A stretch of 64,000 nt of DNA from an uncultured Bacteroidota bacterium (lineage in GTDB: Bacteria; Bacteroidota; Bacteroidia; Bacteroidales; P3). Positions 15,001 through 29,662 of this stretch are shown here, piece after piece. Each line of letters opens with the position of its first letter. Position 1 is the first letter of the stretch. The notes below the pieces were generated by a model. That model was not told the DNA's origin. It searched no databases and worked only from the letters and a program-made list of their open reading frames with translations. The position numbers were made by a program, and so were the translations under genes. The stretch is taken from contig CACXXO010000004.1 of the NCBI GenBank assembly GCA_902771735.1, positions 62,001 to 126,000 of the forward strand, read 5' to 3'.

Positions 15001-18000
15001 CAAAGGCATTGCTGGGATTTGGAAGATTGGCGCAGTCGCCCGACGAGCCAAAGGTCTTGCTGGCCAACTGAGTCTTCATGTAAACTGTCGTCTCGAAGCT
15101 CATGCCCGTCTCTCCTGTCATCACATTGGGACTCAGATTCGGAACGCCGCCCGTCTGGCCCGAATAGTAGAATTCCGTACCCTGGCTCACACCGAAATTG
15201 GCGGGGTTGTTCCATCCCGGGCAGGCTGTCGCCTGGCTCCACTGAGCCATAGCATCCCCCCCTGCCGCAAAGAGCAGGCTGACAATGAACATCACTGCGA
15301 AAACATTCTTCTTTGTCATATTCACCAAGAATTATTTGTTTATCAATCAACACTCTAAATAAAAATCACGCTCCATTACAACTCTACAAAGATAGTAATT
15401 TTTATTTATATGAGCAACTTTTTTTCTTTTTCCCCCACTTTCCCTTTTTCAATAATATAGACACAAAATAAGGATGATAATTTCACTGTTAACAAAATTT
15501 AACAGAGGGCAGGCGTTTCCGCCTGCCCTCTGTATCATTTCCCCTTTCGGGGTCTCGGGAAAAATATTGGTTTTATTTCTCCTCTTTCAGTTTCTGGAAG
15601 ATATCGAGGTCACCGAGAGTGGTCTTCTCAAGGCTCTCGTTGATCTGCTTCACGCTCTTCGCAGTGGCGCGACCCTTCTTGTCGTCGCCTTCGGTGCGGA
15701 CCTCGTCCTTGCCATCCTGGAAGGTGCGGGTGTGGCTCACGATAATCTTCTTGCTCTCTTTCGAGAACTCAATCACCTTGAAGTCAAGGGTCTCACCGTT
15801 CTTGGCTTTGCTCTTGTCCTCTTTGTCGAGGTGACGCATCGGGGCGAAGGCCTCGACGTCGTAAGGCAGGATGACGGTGGCGCCCTTGTCGTTCATGTTG
15901 ACAATCTTGCCCTGATGGACGCTGCCAACGGTGAAGAGGGTCTCGTAGACATCCCAAGGATTCTCCTCGAGCTGCTTGTGACCGAGGCTCAGACGGCGGT
16001 TTTCGGCATCGACCTCAAGGACCACAACCTCAATCTTCTCACCGATCTTGGTAAACTCGGCGGGGTGTTTGATCTTCTTGCTCCAGCTGAGGTCGCTGAT
16101 GTGGATAAGACCGTCGACACCTTCCTCGAGCTCGACGAAGATACCGAAGTTGGTGAAGTTGCGCACGGTGGCGGTGTGCTTGCTGCCCACAGGATATTTC
16201 TCGGCGATGGCCAGCCAGGGATCCGGCATGAGCTGACGGATACCGAGGCTCATCTTGCGGTTCTCGCGGTCGAGCGTCAGGATGACGGCCTCCACCTCGT
16301 CGCCCACCTTCAGGAAGTCCTGGGCGCTGCGCAGGTGCTGGCTCCAGCTCATCTCGCTGACGTGGATGAGACCCTCGACACCGGGGATAACCTCGACGAA
16401 AGCACCGTAGTCGGCGATGACGACAACTTTACCCTTGACGTGGTCGCCTTCCTTGAGGTTGGGATCCAGAGCATCCCAGGGGTGAGGAGTGAGCTGCTTG
16501 AGACCGAGGGCGATGCGGCGCTTGGCCTCGTCGAAGTCGAGAATGACGACGTTGATCTTCTGGTCGAGCTGGACAATCTCTTCGGGGTGGTTGATACGGC
16601 CCCAGCTGAGGTCGGTGATGTGGATGAGGCCATCCACGCCGCCGAGGTCGACGAACACACCGTAGCTGGTGATGTTCTTGACCACGCCTTCCAGCACCTG
16701 ACCCTTCTCGAGGTGGCTGATAATCTCGGCCTTCTGAGCCTCGATCTCGTCCTCGATGAGAGCCTTGTGGCTGACAACGACGTTCTTGTACTCATGGTTG
16801 ATTTTGACGACCTTGAACTCCATCTGCTTGTCGACATACACATCGTAGTCGCGGATGGGTTTGACGTCGATCTGCGAACCGGGAAGGAAGGCCTCGATAT
16901 TGTCGAACACGGTGACAATGAGACCGCCCTTGGTGCGGCTCTTGACATAACCGGTGATGATCTCCTGGTTGTCGTAAGCCTGATTGACGCGCTCCCAGCT
17001 CTTCAGGATGCGGGCCTTCTTGTGACTGAGCATCAGCTGGCCATTGGCATCCTCCTGGCTCTCGACATAGACCTCAATCTTGTCGCCGGGCTTCAGGTCG
17101 GGGTTGTAGCGCACCTCGCTGACGGGGATGACACCGTCGCTCTTGGCTCCCACATTGACGACCACTTCGCGCTCGGTGATGGCGACGACGGTACCTTCGA
17201 TAACTTCCTGCTCGGTGAACGAGTTAAAGCTCTTGTCATAGGCCTCGTCTTTGTCGTTGGCTTTCTGGACGGCAATTTTACCGGCTTTCTCGTCTACGGC
17301 ATCCCAATCAAAATCGGCCAGGGGTTGTACGTTCTTATAATCCATTCTTTTTGGCGGAGAAAAAAGAGCTCCGCTACTCTCTTTTTGTGTGCCCCTGCCC
17401 AGCACGGGTTTAACTTTTTATCAATCCAACATCTTGAGAAGCAATCTGTTGACAGGAAACAGCGCACTCAAAATGCTTTGCAAAGATACGAAATTTTTAC
17501 AATATAATAAAAAAATTAACAGCATCTTATAAAAAAACGACAGAGGTCTTTCCTTCGCCTGCCCTTCTGTTGTCTTTCTGTAGAGATGCGGCAGCCCGTG
17601 TCTCAACAAGCGTGACGGGAGGGGTCGGGTAGCGATGGACGGCATGTCGGCGGCGTGCCATCGACCTATCATCGACCTATCATCTCCCACCATGGTAGGA
17701 GATGGGTGGGAGATGGGAAGGAGTTGGTAAGGAGTTGGTGCCTATAGGGTACTATGAATCAAGCAGTTGAAAACTATGAAAAAGGGGCCTTTTTCAAGGC
17801 CCCTTCAAAAAAAATGAATTATCAGGTATTTACTTGACAGTCTTTGGTTTAGAACCTGCAATGGCGTAGAAGAGGATGTAGGCGAAGCCGGCGACAACAA
17901 TCCAGTAGGAGGGCATGTATCCGGCAGGGCCGAAGATGTCGACGACACCGTTCATGGCCAACGGCAGGATGCCGCCGCCACACACCAGGGCCATGAAGAG

Positions 18001-21000
18001 GCCGGAAGCGCGCTCGGTGTAGCTGCCGAGGCCTTCGACGGCGAGGTTGAAGATGCCGCCCCACATCACCGAGGTGCAGAGGCCGACACAAACCAGCAGG
18101 GCCGCACTGAGGGGTATCAGGTTGAAGCCAAAGCCGTTGGCGCCGTTGAATCCGAGGAACTGGACCTTGACGGAAGCGGGGATGAAGATGGCCAGCACCA
18201 CCAGCACGCAAGCGGCTGCGGCAGCGACGGAGAGCATGCGGCGGGCCGACACCTTGGCGCCGATGACACCGCCGATCAAACGGCCGACAAGCATCAGCAG
18301 CCAATAGAATCCGGTGACCGAGGCAGCGATGTCATCGTCGTCGAGGGTCTCGCTAAGGATATCAAGGTCGGGATTCTGGAGCCACTTGTTGAGGATGTTG
18401 GGGGTGCCCACCTCGACACCGACATAGATGAAGATGGCGATGGCGCCGAGAACGAAATGGCGATAGTCGAAGAGACCCTTGAGGGGGAGCGACCGGATGT
18501 CAGGGCGATCGGACGACTGGTCATCTGTGTTTTCGGGGATATTGGTCAGAAGGATGACGACAAAGGCCAGGGCGAAGATGGCCATGGCAGTGTACATCAG
18601 GGGGAAGGTGTCGGAGATGCGGGCATCGACGATGGAGGGGATGAGCAAGCCGGTAATGACGATGACGGCGGTGCCGCAGAGCGAGTTGAAGGTGCCGCCG
18701 AACTGGATGAGCTGGTTGCCCTTGTTGCCGCCACCGCCGAGACGGTTGAGCATGGGATTGACCACGGTGTTGAGCAGGCACATGGAGAATCCTGCCACGA
18801 GGGCGCCGAGGAGGTAGACGCCGAAGCTACCCACCAAGCCCGACACGAGCTGGATGCCAACGCCGAGGAAACCTACGGCAACGGCGATGAGGGCAGTGGA
18901 CTTATATCCACGCTTTTGCAGCAGGTTGCCGGCAGGGATGCCCATGAGGGCATAGGCGATGAAGTTGGCGAAGACGCCAAGGGTTCCCTGCCAGTTGGGA
19001 ATGGTGAACTGATTCTTGAGGATGTCGCCCATGGGCGAAGCGAGATTCGTCACGAACGATATCATGCCGAAGAGCAGAATCATGACGATGATGGGAATGG
19101 TGTAGTTCTTTTTCATTGTATTATCGTGTTATTGTTTTTTTTTCATGGATCCAGGAGGTTATTTTATGGCGACGATTTTGCGGACGAGGGGACCGCAGCG
19201 GAGGAGGTAGACGCCAGGGGCGGGCAAGGCAAAAGAGGGATGGCAGGAGGAGAAGGATGCAAGCCTGCGGCCTTCGATATCGTAGATCTCGGCAGGAAGG
19301 CCTGTGGGATTGTCCACGCTGACGGTGAGACCGTCAAGGGTGTAACCGAAAGGACACCCGTCGACATCGTCGATAGCCACATTGGGGACGAAGGAGGCGA
19401 CGATGGTCTCGGCCGAAGTGACACGGAGGTAGAGCGGGTTCTCGTGTTCGCCAGTGCTCCATCCGGCAAAGCGGAAGCCATCAAAGGGGGTGGCGGTGAG
19501 GACGGCGGTGTCGCCGGGATAGTAGGAGCCTGCGCCGCTGACGCTGCCACGGTCGGGCTGGCCCGACTGGACATCGATGTCGACCTTGGCCAACTCGCCG
19601 AGGACGGCACGTATCATCCACGAGGCATACTGGTTGCGATCCTCAAGGTGTTCCCAGGTAGTGCCGCCGCGCTTGTACCAGGTGCCGTCGGGGTTGCCCG
19701 AATAGGAAGAATAGACAGCGGGGTTGGTATAGCTGCGGCTGGTGAGGACAATCCATAGCGGCTGGTTGTTGATGAGAGGGACACCTTCGGGGAGGTCGAC
19801 GGTATACCATCCGAAATAGGGGGTGGTGTAGTTTGTGGAGAAGATAAGCTGGTTGAAATTCTGTCCGAGGTAGACCTTGACAGAATAGTCGGCATTGCTG
19901 ACGCCATAGAACTGGACGGCGTTGAGCTGACGACGCGCGGGTACCGAGTTGGCCGGGATACGGATGGCCCATTCGGGAGGATTGTTGCCGTATTCGCCCC
20001 AGAGGCCTTTATAGCCGGAGAAACAATAGCCGAGGGTATCGCCGAAGATGGGGACGAAGATGGCGGTGTCGGAGTAGTCGTTGTTGGGCGAGAAAGTGAT
20101 GGGGTTGGCGTGGTTGCCGTTTTTCCAGGAGTGGAAGCGGTAGCCCTCGTTGGCGGTGGCATGGAGGGTGACGGAAGTGTAGGAGGAATAGGTGCCGCTA
20201 CCGGAGACAGTGCCTATAAGGCTGTCGGACGTAACGACGGAAACCGTGACCGAAGGTGCCTCGGAGGCGGGGAAGACGTGGAGGAGAATCTTGTTGTCGT
20301 AGCTGTAGGAGTTGGAGGGGTTGCCGCCGATGCCGCTGCCCGTGGGGCTGAGGTTGTCGAAGGTGTAGTAGCCGTCGCAATAGCCGCCCCATCCCCAGTT
20401 GACGTGGTAGAGTCCCTGGGTGTCGTAGCCGTCGATGACGAAGGCATGGCCGCCGTCGTTGTCAGAGCCCGAGAAGAGGATAGGACGGGTGGCGTTGAGT
20501 TCGGCGGTGAGGAGGGTGTCCCACTCGGCGTTGGAGAACTCATCGCGCGAAGCGGAGAAGAGCGCCTGGTTGTAGCGGAAAAAGTTCTTCAGGGCGTTCT
20601 CCGAAGAGGGATGACTGGGGTCGCCATAGGCCGAAACATAAGCCCCACTGCTGCGAGGACTGTAGTTCATCTCGACGGCGACGCCGATATGATACATCAG
20701 TTGGGCCACGGCGGCAAGCTCGACATCGGAAGAAAGGTGATTGAGTGCGTTGGGCATGTGGGTCCAGTCGTAGTGGGTGGTATCGAAGACGGCGGTCTGG
20801 AGACCGTAGACACCGGCGTTGTAGCTATGCTGGCCTCGTCCCACGGCAGGGTGGTTCCAGTATTTCATGATCTGGGCGGTGGCGGTGGCCACACAACCTG
20901 TGACAGAGTAGGCCGAATCGGAGTAGCTATAGGGACACTGGATGTTGTACCAAGGGGACTGATTCCACGTGGTGGTCAGCAAAGGGCCTACGGTGGTGTC

Positions 21001-24000
21001 GCGCAGGGTGTTGAACTTCGATGTCGAAACACCAGCTTTGCGGGAAGCCGCGATATCGAATTGGTAGGCCTTGAGCCAGGTGTCGATATGATGGGGAAGT
21101 TTCCCGGCAGGGAAGGTGGAGGTGTGCGAGTAGCCAAGCAGGAGCGGCACGCAGTCGTCGGCAGCGAGAAGGGCAAAGCCGTGGCCATCGGCGCCGACAA
21201 AGAGATAGCACTCAGTGAAGTCGGCAGGGGTGGCATCGACAACCTGTTTGTGAAGCAGGCCAGCGGCGGCTTTAGCAGCAGCTTGGCGGTCGACAGGGTT
21301 GGCCGCGACCGGGAAGGCAAGAGCGAGAGTCAGTAGCGAGATGAGAATTTTTTTATACATATACATTATTTATTATACACTATTAATTGACAGCTATCAC
21401 GCGGCGGGCGGGCAAACCGTCGGCCTGAAGCAGATAGACGCCTGCTGCGGGAAGATTGAACGAAAGGTGGTTGGATTGCGGGAAAGAGCATAGCAGGCGA
21501 CCTTGAATGTCGAAGAGCGAGAGCTGGCGGCCGTCGGGGTTGTCGACCTTGAGCATCAGGCCGTCGACAAGATATTTGACACCGTCGGCAACAGGTTCGT
21601 CGATGGCGTTGTTGTTGTCGAGGATGCCGAAGATGGACCATGTGTAATAACCGGTGACGTTAGTGTCCACCAGCTCCCATACACCGTCGTGTTTAATCCA
21701 CGAGCCGTCGGGGACACCGGTGTTGGGACAGATGCCGGCAGGATAATTGACACCTTCGGTAACGAAGGTAATCCACAAAGGTTTGGTGGCATCGAGAGCC
21801 AAGGGGCTGTCGAGCTCGATGGTGCGCCAGCCATAGGACTGCAACGCGAGGGTATCCTCATAAACCGGGATACCGGGATTTTCGTCCTGATAGATTTTCA
21901 GCACATAGCTGCCCGTGGTGTAGATGAAGTTCATCACTTTCTCGAGGCGACGTCCAGCAGGGATACGCGAGGCGGGGATACGGATACCCCACTCGGTGTG
22001 GGCCATTTCGTAGACGGTATCGAAATTGGGGACAAAATTGTGGCTATAGCCCAGCGTGTCGGTGGTAAGGGGGACGAAATAGGCGGTGTCCGAATAGTCG
22101 ACCGTGGGGAAGTAGAAAATGGGGTTGGCGGTGTTGCCGCTGGCCCAATGGTCGAAACGATAGCCATCGTTGGGGGTGGCAAGGAGCAAAACGCGGTCGC
22201 GGTCGACAGCATAGGTGCCGCTGCCGCGGACGGTGCCCCGCGAGGGGTCGGAAGAGACCACCGTAACCACAGAGACAGAGTCATTGCGGGTGACGGGATA
22301 CACACCAAGGATGGCGTTGTTCATCTCGTTGAATGGACTGTAATTGGAATTACCCTCCTGACCATAGGCGAGGTGACTCAAATTGTAGTAGCCGAAGAAG
22401 CCTGTTCCCCAGCCCCAATTGATATGGAAGAAACCGTCCCTGTCGTAACCATCGATTACAAAAGCATGTCCACCCGAGGAACTGCTGCCGGTGTAAATGA
22501 CCGGACGAAGGGAGTCCAACTCGGCACCGATAATGGCAATCCATTCCTCGTCGGTATGGCCTTCTTTGAAATCGGTATACATAGCAGGGTTGTAGCCAAA
22601 ATGGTTTTCCAAGGCCAATTCGGCAGAGAAACGCTGCAACATGCCGCCGGAATGCTCGTAGGCGCCACTCGCTCCCGTGCCATAGGACATATCCATAGCC
22701 ACACCCACTTCGAAACACAGTTTCGCCACGGCATCTATTTCGGCCTGACTGCTCCAAGGACGGACTACCGGGAGCATGTTGTCCCAATCGTAGACCGAGG
22801 TGTCATAATTGACAGCGAGGGTGCCGTATCTGCCCGAAGAATAGGCATGGCTGCCACGACCGTTCGCCGGATGGCGCCAATAGCACATCACCTGGGCCGT
22901 GGCGGTAGCGACGCAGCCTGTAAGTGTTCTCTCGTTTCTTGTCGAGTCGAACGGGCAACGGTCGTTGTAAGGTTTTGACTGCTTCCACTCGGTTTCCAAC
23001 AACGGGCCGACGACAGGACCTCCCTTGAAACCTCCCTTGTCTAACAGGCGGCTCCATTCATCGTCAATACGTTTGTCGACCATACCTCCGTAGGTTTTGA
23101 CAGAGGCTATTTCACGCTGATAGCCGTCAATCCAAGCCACAAGGTGTTCTGGCATGTCGTCGGTAGGGAACGAGGACTCCCACGAGTAGGCCAACAGAGG
23201 TCGGACACTGTTGTCGGCCGAGAGAAGAACAAAACCCACGCCATCGGTGGCGGCAAAGAGGTAGCACTCGGTGAACGCTGCAGGAGTGATGTCGACGACA
23301 GGTTTCTGCAGCAAGTTGCTTGCCGCGCGGGCGGCGGTCCCTTTGTCAACAGGTTTTGCTACCGCCGGAACCGTCAGCAGCAGCGAGAGCAATATCAACT
23401 GTAGTTTTTTACACATTTTATCTTTCCTTTATTTTATTACAAAACGGCGTGATTGCAGGCCATCGGCCTTGAGCAGGTAGACTCCCGGCACAGGGATTGA
23501 GAAGGAGGCGCTTGGCGAATGGCTGGTGAAAAGCAGGCGACCCATGATGTCATATATTTCCACCAGGCACTGCCCGGGATTGACAATGAAGACTGTGTGT
23601 CCGTCAACATACGCTATGAGTCCCACGGAAGAGGGTTCCTCGATGGCATTGAGGTCGAGGAAGAAGGCTGTCAGAGCGGTGTCGCGGGTGATGATGAAGG
23701 ACATGGGGTTGTCGGTACATCCATTACTCCAATGGTCGAAATCGCTAAACTGAGTAGGCAAAGCATGGAGGGTCACCGTGTCGCCAGGGTGGTAGCTGCC
23801 CATGCCATAGACATCGCCAAGGGTAATGTCGTTAGGCGTGGCAACAACATTAAACTGCTCGTGAGGGTCGAAGATGGCACGGACCATCCAGGTGTAATAG
23901 ACGCCCTGCCGGGTGTATGGCATCCATCCCTCGGGCAAATGATAGTACGAGCCATCGTCGTTGCCACAATAGTTGGAACAAGCAAGGGGGAATGAGAGAT

Positions 24001-27000
24001 TGGTGTCGGTAGAGCTGATGGTAATCCAGATGGTCTGTGTCTGGTAGAAGGTCAGCACGCTGTCAAGAGGCAACGTGTGCCATCCTTCCGTGCTATCGTG
24101 CTGGTCGCTGTAGGTGCCGAGAGGATAGACCCCTGTATAGACAGGTGTAGCACCATTGATGGAATCACCCTGATAGATATTCAACACATGATCCCCCTCT
24201 ACCCTGGAATAGATTTGCACAGCGACAAGCTGACGAGACTTGCGCATGGTGGCGGGGATGCGAATTCCCCACTCGGTGGTGTTCCCATAGTCGTCACGCC
24301 AAGCCGCAAGACAGGATTCACTTGAATATTGCACAGTATCACCCTCTATACGTTCGAAGATGGCTGTGTCTGTAATTGCTCCACCTCCTGCAAGGAAAGA
24401 GAAGGGTATCGGACGGCAGCCCGAAGCCATCCCCACATAACGGCAGCCTGCAGCAGCCTGTGGCAGGACAAAAACGGTGTCGCCATTCTGGTAGGTGCCA
24501 TTGCCGAGGACCGTACCCAATGTTGAGTCATTGCTTACGATGTTGACAACCGTCACACTGTCGGTCGAAGGCGTGGCAGGACAAACACCAAAAATTGCAG
24601 CATTGCGGATGCTGAAGACATAGGGTGTAGCTCCGTCCGGATTTCCCAGACCGGGAGAAAGAGAATCGACAGTATAGTAGGCATCATAGTATCCTCCCCA
24701 TCCCCAATTGACGTAAAACATTCCCCAAGGATCGTAACCTTCGATGACGAAGGCGTGTCCACCGGCATTGGCATCGTAGCCACAGTATAGCACAGGACGG
24801 GCGGCATCCAACTCAGCGCGCAACATGTTGGCCCACTGCATATCACTGAAATCCCCTTTGCTACAACCATACAGCATGGGATTGTAGCGGAAGTAGGTCT
24901 TGAACGCGTTCTCGGCACATGGATAACCAAGGGAGTATCCGGAAATGACTTGCGCACCACTGCTTCGCGGACTATAGTTCATTTCGACAGCCACACCAGC
25001 ATGGTGCATCAGGGTGGACACAGCCTCGACCTCCTCAGTGCTGCTATTTCCAGTCAAAAAGCCTGGCATCAGGTCCCAACGGTAATGTGTTGTATCGAAA
25101 ACGGCAGACAAAACGCCATATACAGGATGGTTGTAGGAATGGCTGCTCCATCCGACAGCCGGATATTCCCAATACCTCATAATCTGCGCCATAGCCGTGG
25201 CCACACAACCGGTAGCGCTATAAGCGGAATCTATGCTGTCGTAGGGACAATGATTGTTATAGTAGGTTCCCTGGCCCCATTGGGTCGTAAGCAACGGATA
25301 GACCCTGACACTGTCCTTGGTTGACATGGGATTCTCCCACATCTCCATCACCTTGGGGGAAGGTGCAACACCAGTGGCCACCACAGAAGCTATCTCACGC
25401 TGATACCCATCAATCCAAGCAGCCACATGGGCCGGCATATGGTCGGCATCGAACGAACCCTCCATGGAATAGCCCAACAAGGGACGAACACAGTCGTCGG
25501 CAGACACAAGGGCAAAACCCTTGCCATCGGCGCCCACAAAGAGATAACATTCGGTGAAAGCGGCGGGAGTGGCGTCGACTACTTGTTTCTGCAACACTTT
25601 GCCAGCCAGGCGTGCGGCAACATCCCTTCCCACTGGCTTGGCCTGCACCTCGGCAGCAATCACCAGTACCGCTATTATTGACAGAAAAATCTTTTTCATA
25701 TCCCTATACATAAAAATAGGCACCAATGCAGCATTGGTGCCTATTGTCTTTAGTTATCAACCTTTCAAGGCTTCAGACCCACTGACAATCTCAATAATTT
25801 CGTTGGTGATGGCAGCCTGTCGGGCTTTGTTGTAACTCAAGCGCAGGTCTTTCAGCAATTCGGTGGCATTGTCGGTTGCTTTCTGCATGGCAGTCATTCG
25901 AGCACCATGTTCGGAAGCCAGCGAGTCGAGAATCATGCGGTAGAATGTAGAGCGCAACGTCAATGGTACCATGCTTCGGACAATGTCCTCTTTCGACGGC
26001 TCGTAGATGTAGTCGTTGTTACCCTCTTGCTTCTCTCTTTCCTCCTTTCGTTTCCCTCTTTCCACCGGCAGCCACTGCTCGGTAGAGAGCACTTGCGTCA
26101 GCGAGTTCTTGAACTGATTGTAAACCACCTCGACATAGTCGAGTTGCTTGGAAGCAAACTCGTCCATGATTCCATCGGCAATCGAGGCAATGGTATCGAA
26201 CGTAGGTGCATCCAGCACCTCATCGCGGACAGTCAGATTCAGTCCTTTCTGACGAGCCAGCAACTCCGACGACTTCTTGCCTATCGAGAGCACACACAAT
26301 TGTCCGTCGGCAGGAAGCGTATTGCGGAAATAGTCGATACGCGACTGAGCCTGCTTGATGACATTGCTGTTGAAAGCGCCACAAAGTCCCTTGTTGGAAG
26401 TGATTACCACCAGCAACACCCTTTTCAGCGGCCGCTTGGTGTGGTAAGGGGTCAGCACCTCACCGCCAGTGTCGATGTCGTCCACTATCTCGCCCAACTG
26501 CGACGCATACGGACGCATGCCTGTGATGGCTATCTGGGCACGGCGGAACTTGGCAGCAGAAACCATCTTCATGGCCGACGTAATCTGCTGCGTTGAGCTC
26601 ACCGAGGTGATACGGGTGCGGACTTCTTTTAAATTAGCCATAACTCAATCATTTATAGCGTTCTGCCAAATCGAGAGCTTCACTCTTCATTGTAGCCAAG
26701 TCACTGTCGACAAGTTTGCCGGCTCTCAGGTTGGCCAGAATGTCCTTGTGCTCGTTCTTCATCATGAAGAGGAATTCCTTTTCGAAGGTACGCACCTTGT
26801 CAATAGGCACTTTCTGCAACAACCCGTTGGTACCGCAGAAGATAATGGCCACCTGGTCCTCGACGGGCATGGGGCTGTATTGCGGCTGCTTCAGCACCTC
26901 GACGTTGCGGGCACCCTTGTCGAGAACCGCCTTGGTGGCGGCATCAAGGTCGGAGCCAAACTTCGAGAAAGCCTCCAGCTCACGATACTGGGCCTGATCG

Positions 27001-29374
27001 ATCTTCAGCGTTCCTGCAATCTTCTTCATCGACTTAATCTGAGCCTTGCCTCCCACTCGGCTCACCGAGATACCCACATTGATGGCGGGACGCACACCGC
27101 TGTTGAAGAGGTTGGTCTCGAGGAATATCTGGCCGTCGGTAATCGAGATGACATTGGTGGGAATATAGGCCGACACGTCACCAGCCTGCGTCTCGATGAT
27201 GGGCAGAGCCGTCAGCGAGCCGCCACCGCGCACCTTGCCTTGCAGCGAAGCGGGCAAGTCGTTCATCTGGGCGGCAATCTGGTCATTTTGGATGATACGG
27301 GCTGCACGCTCCAACAGGCGGCTGTGAAGGTAGAACACATCGCCAGGGTAGGCCTCACGTCCCGGCGGACGACGGAGAAGCAGCGAAACTTCACGATAGG
27401 CAACGGCCTGCTTTGAGAGGTCGTCGTAGATAACCAGGGCGTTGCGTCCCGTATCGCGGAAATATTCGCCAATGGCGGCACCCGCAAACGGAGCGTAGAA
27501 CTGCATGGCTGCAGGGTCACTGGCAGTAGCGGCCACCACAATGGTATACTCCATCGCACCCTTCTCCTCGAGGTTCTTCACGAGGTTGGCCACAGTGGAA
27601 CCTTTCTGTCCGCAAGCCACATAGATGCAATATACCGGGTCGCCGGCATCATAATTGTTCTTTTGGTTGATGATGGTGTCAATGGCAATAGCCGTCTTAC
27701 CCGTTTGGCGGTCGCCAATGATGAGCTCGCGCTGGCCACGTCCGATGGGAATCATCGAGTCGATGGCTTTGATGCCCGTCTGCAACGGCTGCTCCACAGG
27801 CTGACGGTAGATGACGCCGGGGGCTTTGCGTTCCAAAGGCATCTCGAAAAGCTCGCCTTCAATGGGCCCCTTACCGTCAATGGGCTGTCCAATGGTATTG
27901 ATGACACGGCTCAGCAAGCCTTCGCCGACAGGCAGCGAGGCAATGCGGCGGGTACGCTTCACCACGTCGCCCTCGTTGATGGTGCTCACCTCGCCGAGCA
28001 TCACGATACCGACGTTGTCCTCCTCAAGGTTCTGGACAATACCCTGGTTGCCGTTGTCAAACTCTACAAGCTCGCCGCTCTGTGCATTGTTCAGGCCATA
28101 AACACGGGCAATGCCGTCGCCCACAGTGAGCACCGAGCCCACTTCCTCGAGCTGGGTGTCGATACTGACCTCGGCCAGTTGTTTCTTCAATATTGCCGAT
28201 ACTTCGGCAGGTTTGATATCTGACATAATATATTACAGTTTGCTTTCGTAATCGTTTTGGGTGAACCGGATACGCATGCGGCGTATCTTCGTGCGAATGC
28301 GTGCGTCGTACATCTTGCCGTCGAACTCAAGCTTGAAACAGCCAAGCATCTTCGGGTCAGTACGGTCGTGAAGTTCCACTGTCTTGCCTGTGTAGGCCGC
28401 CACCATCTCTGTAACCATCTTGCGGGCCACATCGTCTATTGGCTGATGCGTCACCAGGTCGCTCCATACAATGCCGCGATATTCGCGCCACATCTCGATA
28501 TATGCGTCGGCGATGCCACGCATATACACCGTGCGGCTCTTGCGCGTCACAAAAACGAGGAACGTCATCGTCTCCTTGCTCACCTTTCCTTCGAACAGCT
28601 CCTTCACAATAGCCACTTTCTTCTCCCTCTTGATGACAGGGTTGGCAAAGAGAACGCTGAGCTCGCGGTTCTCGGACCACACATTGCTGACAAGCCTCAT
28701 GTCCTCCGCCACATTGTCCTCCACACCCAAATCCTTGGCCAGAAGGATGAGTGCTTTGGCATAGTGGTTGTTTATGCGGTAATTATTGTTCATGCTACTT
28801 CGTTTACTTCAGTTCCATGAGTTCGAGCTCTTTCTGGATGAGGGCGTCGGCCTTGGGCTTGTCGCTCAGTTCGGCACGGATGAGCTTCTCTGCAATCTCA
28901 ATACTGAGATTGGCAATCTGGTTCTTCAGTTCGTGGATGGCTTTGAGCTTCTCATAGTTGATATTCTCGCGGGCCGTATCGATGATACGGTTAGCCTCCT
29001 CGGAAGCCTTCGTTCTCGCATCCTCCACAATCTGCTCGCTTGTGAGGCGGGCGTTGCGGAGCATCTCGTCACGCTCAATCTTGGCCTGGCGCAACAGCTC
29101 CTCGTTGTGTGCCACCAGGTGTTTCATCTCTTCGCGTGCCTTGGCAGCCTCGTTGAGCGAGGCTGTGATGGCTTCCTCGCGGCTATGCAAAGCCTTGAGA
29201 ATCGCGGGCCACCCCCATTTCATCAGGATGAAGGCCAGTATGGCAAAGGAAATGAGCATCCATAGGAAGGTGCCAATGCCGGGATTAATCAGAGGGTTAT
29301 TCATATCTCAACTTTTCTATTCCATTTAAAAGGGCCGGCCAATCGCCGGCCCGTAGTGTTTTGTGAGGTTATTA

Positions 29375-29662
<288 letters not shown>
